NCBI GenBank assembly: GCA_050084515.1
Contig: CM114273.1
Span: 19,716,001 to 19,780,000, forward strand
From: Blasia pusilla
Taxonomy: Eukaryota > Marchantiophyta > Marchantiopsida > Blasiales
Direction of reading: 5' to 3'
Length of the DNA: 64,000 bases
Within the stretch, counting starts at the first letter, position 1. Each line of letters starts with the position of its first letter. The translations under genes and the position numbers were made by a program. Shown here piece after piece: positions 10,688 to 21,043 of this stretch. The notes under the pieces are model-generated. The model ran no database searches and had not been told where the DNA came from. It saw nothing but the letters and a program-made list of their open reading frames with translations.

Positions 10688-10772
10688 GTAAGGCTCAATT
10701 CCTGTACAATAATTTCAATTATCTTATAATGATGTGTAGAATCAGTCAATCTGGATTTTTTTTTGTCCGTGA

Positions 10773-11146
10773 GCAACCCATCGGAAGGGGACGGGTTGCT
10801 GGCTTAGAGCAGCCCATGCTCGGCTGAGAGCAACCCATCGGTTTCCGACGAGTTGCATCTTTCCCACATACACAGGGAAAACCGCGGTGTACCTGCAACC
10901 CGTCGGAACCCGACGGGTTGCAGTTGATTTTGGTTTCTGGATGCAACCCGTCTAATAGTGACGGGTTGCTATCGACGGGTTGCTCAGGCGAGCATGGCCT
11001 GGTCTGAGCCAAAGAACCGTCGCGCTTCCGACGGGTTGCATCCGAGAACCAAAATCAAATTGGAAAACCCAAAAGCAACTGCAACCCGTCGGGTTCCGAC
11101 GGGTTGGTCCGGGACAAAACAACCCGTCGGACTCCGGCAGGTTGAT
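10773..11146. repeat. Intron 3 (copy A) palindrome array, about 8-9 units
   Basis: Units start near 10,773, 10,830, 10,895, 10,943, 11,012, 11,081 and 11,119, with half-units at 10,809 and 10,968. Spacing is 38-69 bp. The intron runs from the donor at 10,688 to the acceptor TTTTCAG at 11,219, so the units fill it. Confidence 0.86.
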
Positions 11147-11219
11147 CCAAAGTCAGTTATTGAAAATCTTCTCAAGGCGACTTCTTTAGTTTTCGACATT
11201 GTTTCGTCTTGATTTTCAG

Positions 11220-11717
11220 ATGGACCACTCCTACGTGTCTTTGCTTCGTTCGCCCGAGCACAATTTCAGGTGTTCAAGATCCGGATATCTTGTGGATCCA
11301 TGCTCGATGGGTACACAGCTTAGATAGTTTGTACAATTCCCCCGGAATTTACATGCAAGACAAGATACCCCATACGGGAGGAAGGGAAAAGTCGCCACCA
11401 CGATGCAACGCTCATCGAGCTCGCTCAAGGCCGGGTGACTTGGTGTTCGACTTAGTGGGCCTTTCAGGGGCGAGTATCAGAGGCGCGTGGCAGAGTGGCA
11501 GGAACATTCTATGCCTCGAGGGGAAGGCAGAAGCGTTTGACCTTTGCAAGGAGGCAAAGGCGAATAAAAGGCTCGTTGGGCGTACAACTCTCCACCGGCC
11601 GAGAGCTCGGTTCGAGCCACCCTTGGTAGTGACTCCATCGTCACTTCCAACGATTCCAAAATCGGGAGGGCAAGGCCGAAAGTGATTTTGCAAGAGCTCT
11701 CGGACGATGACGAGTGA
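11220..11717 (+). CDS. Copy A exon 4: methyltransferase motif I region and C-terminus
   Basis: The acceptor is GATTTTCAG at 11,219. The first frame opens MDHSYVSLLRSPEHNF and stops at 11,325. Downstream, GKSRHHDATLIELAQ in one frame and PGDLVFDLVGLSGASIRGAW, then RNILCLEGKAEAF in another (about 11,380-11,545) together match the H-x-T-x-K-P...GD-x-V-x-D-(GSG)-x-R-x-x-x-x-E end of beta-class N4/N6 methylases, with a frameshift near 11,430. The usual D-PF-GSGT is changed to DLVGLSGAS. The likely end is RPKVILQELSDDDE with TGA at 11,715-11,717. Confidence 0.6.
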
Positions 11718-12180
11718 GTTCAAAGAACTCAATGACCCAGCTTATTTGCGGCGTTTGGAGTAGGGAGTTTTTGATAATTTGGCAAAAGATTTCATAGAAT
11801 AGATCAAATGTCTGATTCGAGCTTTTTTCGGATGATATAAAGCGTAAGATTTTTTTGATCGATGGTGGTGCTTGTAAATGTTTGCTGATCATTTTGTCTT
11901 TTCGAATGTGATCGTGTATGTACTCCACGGTCTTCTACTTTTCAACCCGTCGGATTTCTCCTGCTTGCAATTTTCACTTTATGACCACTGCAACCCGTCA
12001 GATTTATCCTCCTTGCAACTTTTCGCTTTTTGACCACTGGACCCTTTTTACCACCTCCAGTCAACCTGTCGATTCGACAGGTTGCTCGATCGGACCCTTT
12101 CGGATCAGGCAGTCTAGCGGGCTTCTTCCTTGGCACCTTCCCTCAACTCGTAAAGGCAGGCGAGGCTTCTTTTCTTCTCA
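11718..12180. other. Spacer after copy A with three decayed palindromes
   Basis: No gene is recognised. AT-rich sequence at 11,740-11,900 resembles 12,500-12,620 (a shared GATATAAAG/GTAATAAAG...GATTTTTT...GGTG.TTGTAAA pattern), which suggests a duplicated 3' flank. Decayed family palindromes start near 11,944, 11,991 and 12,061. Confidence 0.5.
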
Positions 12181-12299
12181 GACGTGTTGGATTCCTTCTA
12201 CCTGTGCGGTTGCCATAGTGGTATTACCGGGGACGGAGCAGATATTGATACTGGATGGGTGTCACATTGCAGAGCGTACAAGGTATACTGCGGAGGAAG

Positions 12300-12480
12300 G
12301 CAATGGGACTCAAGACAGGTTACATGGGACCGTTATGGTGTACCTAGGGGGGGGCCAAGGCTCTCGAATTCGCCAACATTTTCGATCCCGTCTACAACCG
12401 GCCGAGGAGCCACTTGAATCCCCGACATTCCTTTGGTATCACACCGAGGAGAGTTAGGAGTAAATTTGTAGATGACGAGG
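12300..12480 (+). pseudogene. Possible third fragment of the methyltransferase last exon (copy C)
   Basis: A frame reads GGAKALEFANIFDPVYNRP, then FGITPRRVRSKFVDDE with a stop near 12,477. KALEFA lines up with KAEAFDLC of copy A, and the acidic end RSKFVDDE with RPKVILQELSDDDE. The 3' flank also resembles that of copy A. The similarity is short and the upstream part could not be aligned by eye, so this is tentative. Confidence 0.3.
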
Positions 12481-14657
12481 TGAAGAAATCATAGACTAGG
12501 TTCAATGTACATTTCCGAGGTTCCTTCGGAGGTAATAAAGGACGAGATTTTTTCAACCCATAATGGTGTTTGTAAAAGTTTTCTGGAATATGCTTTTGGA
12601 CTTGTGGATTGTGTTCTTTTAGCTACTCGCACTGCAGTCGCAACCCGTATGATTCCGACTTTTGCTTTTTGCCCATCGCAACTTTTTAACCATTTCCAGG
12701 CAACCTCTCGGATTCGACACGGGTTGATCGCTTGAGTGATGGGACTCTATCGGTGAGACCAACCGACGCATTGTATGGATTCTTGACTTTGGCTCGTTCC
12801 CCTTCATTCATCCAACCAGTTGTAGGCTTCTTTTCTTGTCTAAGATGTGCAAGATTCCTACTACCTGTCGGATTGCCATTTTGGATTCCCAACCCGTTAG
12901 ATCGTCGTGGGTGCAGGGTGGAAGAAAATCACTTCTAAAAATCTTTCGTTTCTTATGGTGAGCTTTCTTACGGGTTGGGAGGGGTGCTGCTTCTCGGTTT
13001 CTGAGCCTTAGGATCTGATTTTTTCACATTTCAGAAAGTTGGTCTTGAGCAGACACCATTCATAACCGACAGAAAGTTGGTTATGGGGCAATTTAGGGGA
13101 GGCCATGATGCAGGCAACAATCCCTGCAAAAAGAGAGGTACCCATCCGGGTGGTCCTCCAACAAAAATACCAAGGGCACTGCTTTTTGTTGACCGATACA
13201 GGGAATGTTAAGAAACTTAGGCTCACATGGACAGTGATGGAAAAATGTTTAGGGTGGTCTTATGATGTCTCCTTTTTTCTCGCCCCTAGGAAAGAGGAGG
13301 TTTTTTTAGGGCCAAATGTGGACCAATACCTACTCTCTTCTAAAGATTTCCTGAATTTGAAAGCAAACGAAAATTTCAAATATGTCAAAAAGTTTTGAAG
13401 AGAGGAGGCGGATTTGGCCCTTTTTCTTGAAGAGAGACTCTCCTCTCTTCCTCTCTTCCTCTCCTCTCTTACTCTCTCCTGCCAGAATACCAGCCCCCCA
13501 TCCTTTCTGGCATTCTGGCAGGCTTCTTCACTTTTGCCTTGTTCCCCCATTATCTTCATATCATTCTTCTCTAAAATGTTATTTCTGAGACGTGTTGGAT
13601 TCCTACAACCTTTCAGATTCCATGACTCAGGTTGATTGGCTCTTTATCCGAAAGGTTGCATGAATTAGGTTGATTCCCTTATGATCGTTCCATTTTTTAG
13701 TTTTCTATTCTTCATTTGGCTCTTTTGCATCTTCTTCTTTTGACGTCCTCCAGTACAATCCTGAAATGTGCCACAATACTAGCCCAGCTCTTCCATGTGT
13801 GCCTACTATAAGGTGACTCTAGGAATATCTTCTTGATTGATGCCACGTCTTGCAACCAATCTGATTCAGAGAGGTTGCACAGGTTCAAACTTGTGAGAGG
13901 AAACCCCTGGTAACAACTTTGTATTTTTTTTCTTTATCTTGCAACCCGTCGGATTCCAATGGGTTGGAAGATAAACACAAAAAAGACAATGCTTGCAAGC
14001 TATCGGATTTTGACACGTTGCAAGCGCTTTTACTGATTTTGTTTCTTCGTTTGCACCATGGACTTGTCATATCTTCCAACTTGTCAGATTTTGATGGGTT
14101 GCAGGGCAAAATGGAATCACTTGTCAAGATCCTTCTTCAAATGGATGTGAAGTTTCCAAAACTTTGGCAGATGGCATGCAAGCTGGGAAGAATGCTAATA
14201 TCGTTTGCTCTTGCTCCCCCATTTTCTTCAAAGCATACTTCTGGAATATCTGATTTTCTAAGAAGTTGCAAACTTATGTACTGTCATTCCCTTGCAAAAA
14301 AGAAATCTCAACACTGTCATTTTTCACAATTTTTTACCATAATTTTCAATTCATTCTTCGCAACTCCCATCCTCGTTTCCTTCATTGTAGTCCCGTCAGA
14401 ATCATTAGTCTGTCATGATTGGTTGTTAGATTTTCACGAAGTGTTGGGGATGAGGGTGGAAGTCTTGGATAAAGAGCCCACTATGGTGCACTTCTTACTC
14501 TCTTTGAAAAATTTCTTGCATTTGAAGTAGGGAAGAAACCTCAAAAATTGAAGAAAAATTTGAAGAGAGTTTAAGGATTTGGCCATTTTTTTAAGAGAGA
14601 CTCTTTTTTCTTCCTCTCTTACTCTCTCCTGCCTGAATACCAGCCCCCCAATTCAAG
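12481..14657. other. Region between copies A and B: degenerate repeats, no gene
   Basis: Decayed palindromes lie near 12,640, 12,700, 12,890, 13,605, 13,853, 13,941, 13,994 and 14,078. A block with GGCTTCTT...GTTGGATTCC.ACAACC appears near 12,165, 12,820 and 13,520-13,610. Two related segments, about 13,310-13,500 and 14,465-14,655, share ACTCTC(TT)..AA.ATTTC.TG.ATTTGAA, a CT-rich tract and ACCAGCCCCCCA. Copy B begins directly after the second one. No convincing coding region is seen. Confidence 0.55.
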
Positions 14658-17600
14658 GCTTGGTCGTAGTTTGCGGCAAAGAGTCCAAACTCCCTTGAGG
14701 ATCACTTCTGCGTAAGGGCGATGGTCCTCCATCCCTACCCGAATCACATGGCCACGGTGGAAATGGCCATGCACTCCATGAACATGTAAGTATCCTTGAA
14801 CGTTTCTTCCGGAAAATGAACCGGTTTCAATAGCTAACATTGTTAACAATAGTTGTAACCCATCAGAAGGCGACGGGTTGCGAGAGGAAGAACTTGCTGC
14901 TCGTCTTTGCAATCCGTGGAACTCTCTTGGCTCTCTATTGTGTTGCTTGGCAACCCGTCGGAGCCCAACAGGTTGCACAATCTCAAGTGTGGAAATCCTA
15001 GTAGGACATGCATTGCAACTTGTCGGAGTCCGACGGGTTGCACATTCAAGAGAGGGTGTGGTTTGAGTGGGCTTTCATACAACCCGTCTGACTCCAACGG
15101 GTTGCATGATCTTTACAAAATGAGTCTTGATTTGGGTGTCTTTGCAACCACTCAGTCTCCGACGGATTGCAAAGCGATGCAAACCCAGACCTTCCGTAGT
15201 GAACATTTAACCCGTCGGACTCCGACAAGTTTCAAACTCCTCAAACCAAGGTGTTTCAACCGCATATGCAACCCGTCAGAGTCCGACGGGTTGCGGGCTC
15301 AAACTCGCGTGTCAATATTTTACAATTAGCAACCCGTCAGACTTCGATGGGTCGCACAAGCAAGGACCTCTTGCAACCTGTCGGACTCCGACGGGTTGCA
15401 AGTGAAAAAACTAGCGTTAGAATCCTAAACTTGGTTTGGATGGCTTTGGTCGGTTTTTGACGGGTTGAATTTTTGAATTTTCTAGACTCGAGGTGCAACT
15501 CGACAGAGTCTAGTAAATTGGTTGCAACCTAGCCTTGATGAACCCGGATGCAAAGCGTCAATTTTCATCGGATTGCACAGAAGAGGCTTTTGGAACAACA
15601 CGTTGCACTCTGACGGGTTGCAAATAGCTTTTGTTTTTTTTGTCTGCTTCCAACCCCTAGGAAACTGACGGGTTGCTAGTTGTAAATTTTCTTACTCTTC
15701 GTTGATGTTTACAGCATTGTGTCCGAAGGGAATGTTACCCATCATTGGATTCAAGAATGCGACTGAGTGAGGAAGGTGGTTACAATGCACCCGTTGTAAT
15801 ACAAAGGATTCCTAGGAGAGGAGTTGGTGGATGAGATGCTCGCAAAAGGAGCCCAAATAAAAAATAAGACTTGGGCCAACACATTCATTTCCCAAGATGC
15901 AACTATTACAATACTTTGTTGGTTGAAAATCCAGGCCGCGAAAAGAAGCGCGACATTGGAGATCAAGCGGAGAGGGAATGTTTCGGCTTCTGAGAGATCC
16001 AAGTTCATTCAAGGTGCGGTGTCGGCGTCCACCAAGTACCTTGCGAGCAAGATGCAGCGCTACATCGCCATCCTCAACCCCGAGCTCGGGCTAGACTTCT
16101 ACAAAGAGTTGAAGCCCATTATCAAGAGGCAGAGAAAGAGGGACGAGGATCCCTAGGCATGCAATGTAGAGAAGGTGTCATTGGATCGAGTTCTTGGTTT
16201 GCCCTTTCAGGGATTTTTGAATTCAGGCGGATCCGATTGATGAAGATCAGTCGAATCCGCCTAGAGGGAATAGAGGCAGAGAAAAAATTGGCATACCATC
16301 CCCCAGGGGTGTCGGACCCAATCTTCTCCTAGTGGCTATGAGAGTGGTCCTTGTGGTATGCCTTGCGCTTGCTAGGAAATTCCATGATTGAATGCCTTCA
16401 AGCCGACCTGCAGAGAATTCAGCCGGTTCCCGAGGAGGCTAGCCTTGAATCTGCGGAGGAGTTCGAGTTGTGGTTAAATGACATCCGGGATAAGCTAGCA
16501 AAGAACCCCGCATTCAAGACGATGTTCAAGAACCAGATTTTGCCACAGGGGGATGTCGACGAGGAGATTGGCGACCCGAAGAAATGGGACTTTGCCAAAA
16601 AGAAGAAGGAACTTCAAGATCAAGTTTCCGATTCATCTCGCCATCGAGCTGCGCAGAGGATGGTGTTCAGATTCTTGACCTCCTGTGTGAATGTAGGAAC
16701 ATGGAGCAAGTTTTTGATGGCGCTCAAGCTATGGGCAGATACTCGGAATGGCAAAGGATTCTCCATGTACGTCGTGAACATAGCCCTCGAGATGAGCCCT
16801 TGGGAAGTGCTCAATTTTCCAATCTGGTTGGACTTCAATGACCCCGATGAGCTCACTGACCCAAAATTGTGAGACTTGTATCACGTGCTAACTGCTGGCG
16901 AGGAGGACATCCCAAACATCTTCAAGACCGAGGAGTTCTTCGAAGGAGATGCCGAGGCACAAGCGACTGAGGCTGCGGAGATTTTGTCAAAAATAGTCAC
17001 GACAAAAGACAAGTCAATTGCGGGATTGAAATCCAAGGTAAAGGCCCCCAAACCATCCGAATAAGGATCATCAAGACAAGAAGGACGGCTACGGGAGGCC
17101 CCCAAATCAAATCCAGTGGATTCCAATGTCACGGAGACCACAACAAGCAGGCACCTCACACGCGAAAAGAAAAAGAGGGAGACACCCGGTTCCTCCAAGC
17201 GGGGGGCACAAGAATGTTGTCTATACTCCCTCATCATTGGGGAAGCACATGGATTTAGCAGCAAAAATTACCATTCTGCTACATCAGACATTGCCACTGG
17301 AAGAACATGAGAAGTTCTCACCACAAGAGTCCACGCCTGCCTTGGAGAAGCTCACACTGTTGGGACATAAGCTTCTGTGAAGTGGCCATGCCCCATCTTG
17401 CACTTGACTTCCTCATTGCTGATCTACTGTTGGGGCTCAGATTGTGGGCAGAAAATCCACGCGACATAGTCCCGGAATGGAACACTCCATTCACATATGA
17501 CCAGATTGCGATGATGTTCTCCTTTGCCAACGCGTATCTTAGCGACACCTGATGTTTCTTGGTTCTCAGCGGAGGAAGCAAGGATGAGCTCTTCAACTTG

Positions 17601-17693
17601 CAGTGCGTAAAGCGATTGTTGAAGTGGCAAACTGTGCAATCTTGGGTAGTGAAGAATGACTACCCACTAAGGTCGACTTCAAACCAAACCTTG
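14658..17693 (+). pseudogene. ParB-methyltransferase gene, copy B (5'- and 3'-truncated)
   Basis: This is a paralogue of the 6,643-11,717 gene on the same strand. Exon 2 survives only from the codons after DGNHR (14,658-14,785): NSLEDHFCVRAMVLHPYPNH, MATVEMAMHSMN, then the donor GTAAGT in the same phase as copy A. Exon 3 runs 15,715-17,693 from the acceptor TTTACAG: IIVSEGNVTHHWIQECD, DEMLAKGAQIKNKTWANTFI, FALSGIFEFRRIR, AFKTMFKNQ, PIWLDFNDPDELTDPKL, then LIADLLLGLRLWAENP, TYDQIAMMFSFANAYLSD and NLQCVKRLLKWQTVQSW, with the donor GTAAGT at 17,694. Stops occur at 14,667, 15,764, 16,156, 16,330, 16,870, 17,378 and 17,549. It holds a stretch of about 50 residues (LASKMQRYIAILNPELGLDF region) that copy A lacks. 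The last exon is gone, replaced by gypsy sequence near 18,180. Confidence 0.75.
14855..15678. repeat. Intron 2 (copy B) palindrome array, about 13 units, period about 63 bp
   Basis: Well-spaced units start at 14,950, 15,015, 15,079, 15,144, 15,207, 15,268 and 15,329 (intervals 65, 64, 65, 63, 61, 61), then 15,373. An earlier unit lies at 14,855 with a half-unit at 14,909, and decayed ones near 15,495, 15,550, 15,600 and 15,650. They fill the intron between the donor at 14,786 and the acceptor at 15,714. Confidence 0.88.
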
Positions 17694-17737
17694 GTAAGTT
17701 TGATAACTTAAACCTGCAATTGTTTTTGTTCTTTCCT

Positions 17738-18121
17738 GCAACCCATAGGACTCCAAAGGGTTGCAAAACCCAGCCTAGAAAGGGAGTGTGTCTTGCAACC
17801 CGTCAGAGTTTGACAGGTTGCGGAACACACGCCAAAGAGTGAGTGGGTCATGCAACCCGTCGGACTCCGACGGGTTGCAGCACCCACCCTAACGAGCCTT
17901 GTTGCAACCCCTGCAACCCATCGGTCTCTGACAAGTTGCACCACCCACTCATTGGGTTCTGGGGTATTGAGCAACCCGTCTGATTTCGACGGGTTGCATG
18001 TGGGCAATACGTTGGGCATCCACGGTTGGTGGGCAAGGCGTTTGAATGATCAAAGCCCCCTAAAAGCAAATCGCCTCGATGACATCTTTCATTTGCAACC
18101 CGTCGGATTCCGTCTAGTTGC
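17738..18121. repeat. Intron 3 (copy B) palindrome array, 6 units, period about 60 bp
   Basis: Units start at 17,738, 17,794, 17,852, 17,913 and 17,971, and after one missing position at 18,095 (124 bp, two periods). The unit at 17,852-17,878 is a perfect 27-mer. This is the last array; none was seen to the right of it. Confidence 0.88.
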
Positions 18122-18399
18122 TCTTGGAAGACCTCTTCCTCCCATCGATTCTAAGCTTATTTTAATGGATGTTGTTTGTAGATCGAACTACGGCACTACC
18201 CGCTGTAGTTCAGCCACATTACCATCCGCTACCGCATCCCGATTCGGGAATATTGACTCGATCCCCTTTCGATGCACAGTGTGCATTGCGCCCTTGACAT
18301 AGGCCTGCCCCATCCCTTAGGATCGACTAACCCATGTCCAATTGCTATTCACATGGAACCTTTCTCCACTTCAGTCTTCAAAGTTCTCATTTGAATGTT

Positions 18400-19760
18400 T
18401 GCTACTACCACCAAGATCTGCACCCGGGGCCGTTTCACTCGGGCCCACGCCCAAAGCTACGCCATGACCCCCGCACCTTCTCAAAGATCTCCAAGACTTG
18501 GTAAGGTCCCATCCAGTTTAACTTCAACTTTCCTGGGAACTTCAGCTGCCGATTGTCGTAGAGTAGCACCAAATCCCCTTCTCGTACCGACTATGGTCGC
18601 AGGTTCTTGTCATAGAGTCTCTTTCTTTGTGCTTGGACTATCTTTGTATGGCTTAGAGAAAGATGTCTTGCCTCCTCCACCACTATCAAGTCCTCGTTCC
18701 TCTTTTGGGTGATAGCTAGCTCTTCTTTGTTCCTTTCTTCCTCCTGAATCCGATAGGTGGGCACATTCCATTCAATTGGAATAAGGGGTTGAATCCCATA
18801 CGTTCAGTAGAATGGTGTGAACTTGGTAGTGATCTTTTCTACTGTTTGGTAGGCCAAGAGTGTAGCAAGGATCTTGGTATCCCACTCATAGGAATAGGTG
18901 ACAGTTAGGCGGTTTAAGATCCGGAAAATAAGCCCATTCAATTTTTATGTCAACCCATTGGCTTTGGGATTGTAAGGTGTAGTCTTCCAATGCTTGATGA
19001 GGAAGTGATTAGTCAACACTTCGATTGTGTCGTTGAGGAAATTGGTCCCTTGGTCGCTTACCAGTTCCAAAGGATAGCCGTATTTGGTAATTATCATCTC
19101 ATATAGAAACTTGGCCTTTGCCTCACTGTCATCTTTTCGAGTAGCTACTGATTCCACCATCTTTGTACAATAATCCATAGGAATTAAGAGATATTTCTGG
19201 CGGGTTTGCCTAGTCGTTGGTGAAATAGGTCCTATGAAATCAATACCCCACTTCTCAAAGGGGGCCAGAGGAAGAATAGGAACCAAAGGCCAGCAACAAG
19301 TCGCTGTCGACCGTCATGCTCTTTGACAAGCATCACGCTACTGAATGAAGAACCTGGCATCCCGATACATTGTGGACCACAAATAGAATTTGGCCAAGAT
19401 CTTCTTGACCGTATTCTTGACTACCTAATATCCTCTTGCATCCTTTGAATGCATTTCAACAATCACCCGAGGCACTTCCTCCCTCTCCACGCATCTTCTG
19501 TATTCTTCATCTGCGCCAAGCTTGAATAGCATGTTCTAGCAGAGCTCATAAGGCCCTACCTTGTGTAGAAACATTTTCCATTCTTCTGCCGTCATGGGGG
19601 CTGGAAATCGAAGAGTGAAAAGGAAGCGCATAATATCTTCATAAGCGGATCTTTGCAGAGTCTCCTCGTTGATTAGGAATAAGTCCTCATCCGGAAATTT
19701 GTCTTCAAGGGTCTTCGTCAAATCGGCCTTTGGCGTCCTTACGCATGACATGAAATCCGC
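18400..19760 (-). pseudogene. Gypsy integrase
   Basis: The core reads FEKWGIDFIGPISPTTRQTR, then SDQGTNFLNDTIEVLTNHF and TTPYNPKANGL: the first two acidic residues of the D,D-35-E core and the PYNPQANG-type block. The C-terminal domain is also present (about 18,650-18,480): LYDKNLRP, EGDLVLLYDNRQLKFPGKL and MGPYQVLEIFE. Stops occur at several points, including after ANGL and LRP. Confidence 0.9.
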
Positions 19761-19869
19761 ATTGGTATGGATTTAACCTGCTCTTATTACCACATCAAAT
19801 GTGAATTCCTATAACAATAAAATCCACCGAGCAATCCTCTTAGAAAAATCCGCTTTGACCACTAAGGCT

Positions 19870-21043
19870 CGAAGCGCAAAATGGTTGACGTGAAAAACAA
19901 ATAGGTACTTTAGCAAGTAGTGTCAAAAGTTTTTGCAGGCAAAGACCATCCCTAAGGCTTCTCTCTCCGTGGTAGTGTACTTTTGTTCCGCAACTGAGAG
20001 TTTCCAACCCGCACAATAGATGGGGTAGTCTTTCTTCTTCTTATCCAACTGACTTAGTACGACTCTGATCGCGAACGAGAGGTGTCTACATACACTTGAA
20101 ATATCTTCGTCGAGTCAGGAGGACAAAGCACGGGAGCTATCATCAACACCTGCTTCAACTCCTCAAATGCAACTTGACAAGTTGGAGTCCACTCCCACTC
20201 CGTTGTCTTCTTTAGCACGGTAGTCAAAGACTTTGCCTTTATTGCATAATGTTTAATGAATCAGCGATAATACCCTACATGCCCTAGGAATCCCCTCGAC
20301 TCACGAAGACTCATGGGAGCTTCCAACTCCAAAATTATCTCCACCTTAGCCTTATCCACTTCGATACCGCTCGAGGATACTCAATGCTCCAACAGAATAC
20401 CCTACCTCATTGCAATGTAAGATTTCTCTAGGTGCAAAGAGAACTATACTTCTCTGCACCAAGCCAAGGTTAACTCCAGCTTATGTAAATGCTCGGCTTC
20501 CAAACTAAAGACACAAAAGTCATCCAAGAAGATCTCTATGAATCTTCGTAAGTACTCCTAAAAGATAGAAATCATCATTCTTTGGAAAGTGGCTGGGGCG
20601 TTGCAAAGCCCAAAAGGCATAACTCGATAGGCAAAAGTGCCCCAATCCATAGTGAAGGTAGTCAGGGCCCGATCCTTCTCTCTAAAGGACACTTGATTGT
20701 AACTTGAATATCTATCCAAGAATGTATATCGCTCATGACCGGCCACTTTATCTAAGATAGTATTAGTACATGGCAGGGGCTAATGGTCCTTCGGAGTGGC
20801 TGCATTAAGCTTCTGGTAGTCTTGACACACCTTGATTTTTCCCGACTCATCCTTAACCATTAAAGAATACTTGGGATTTAGTCTATATTGACGCATTTGC
20901 ACAAGGACTGTTCCGGGCTTAAGATCAATCCTATGTTCCCCATACTTGGCTGGCACACCCCTCATCTCATCCATTTTGTAAGCAAACACATCAAGGTACT
21001 CTGCAAGTAAGGTCTTATATTGTGAAAGTTCCGAAGTAGACAA
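19870..21043 (-). pseudogene. Gypsy reverse transcriptase and RNase H
   Basis: Blocks seen: YKTLLAEYLDVFAYKMDEM, KVCQDYQKLNAATPKDH, FLDRYSSYNQVSFREKDRAL, TFAYRVMPFGLCNAPATFQR, the catalytic box FLDDFCVF, RGFLGHVGYYR-FIKHYA, then TTEWEWTPTCQVAFEELKQ and weak RNase H sequence. At least five stops break the frame, so it is inactive. Confidence 0.9.

Larger units (their letters stand above)
6643..11717 (+). pseudogene. ParB-like / DNA methyltransferase-like fusion gene, copy A (4 exons, decayed)
   Basis: Proposed exons: 6643-7270, 7328-7830, about 8,820-10,687 and 11,220-11,717. Order of parts: a charged coiled N-terminus, a ParB/Srx-like domain with DGNHR, an unnamed middle region, a beta-class N4/N6 methyltransferase motif IV region, then a motif I region in the last exon (order IV...I). 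Bacterial and phage proteins often join ParB-like and methylase domains; a spliced plant version is unexpected. The frame is broken by a likely one-base change in the A7 run at 6652-6658, shifts near 9,050, 9,350, 9,915 and 11,430, and stops at 9579-9581, 10,277-10,279 and 11,325-11,327. Introns 2 and 3 are filled with palindrome arrays. Copy B at 14,658 supports the same exon borders. Sequencing error could explain some shifts, but not all. Confidence 0.72.

Noticed and set aside
5609-18121. A genuine CRISPR locus
   Set aside because: The spacing looks CRISPR-like, but the DNA is eukaryotic, arrays sit in introns, spacers are duplicated or inverted in blocks, repeats vary and no cas-like gene is present.
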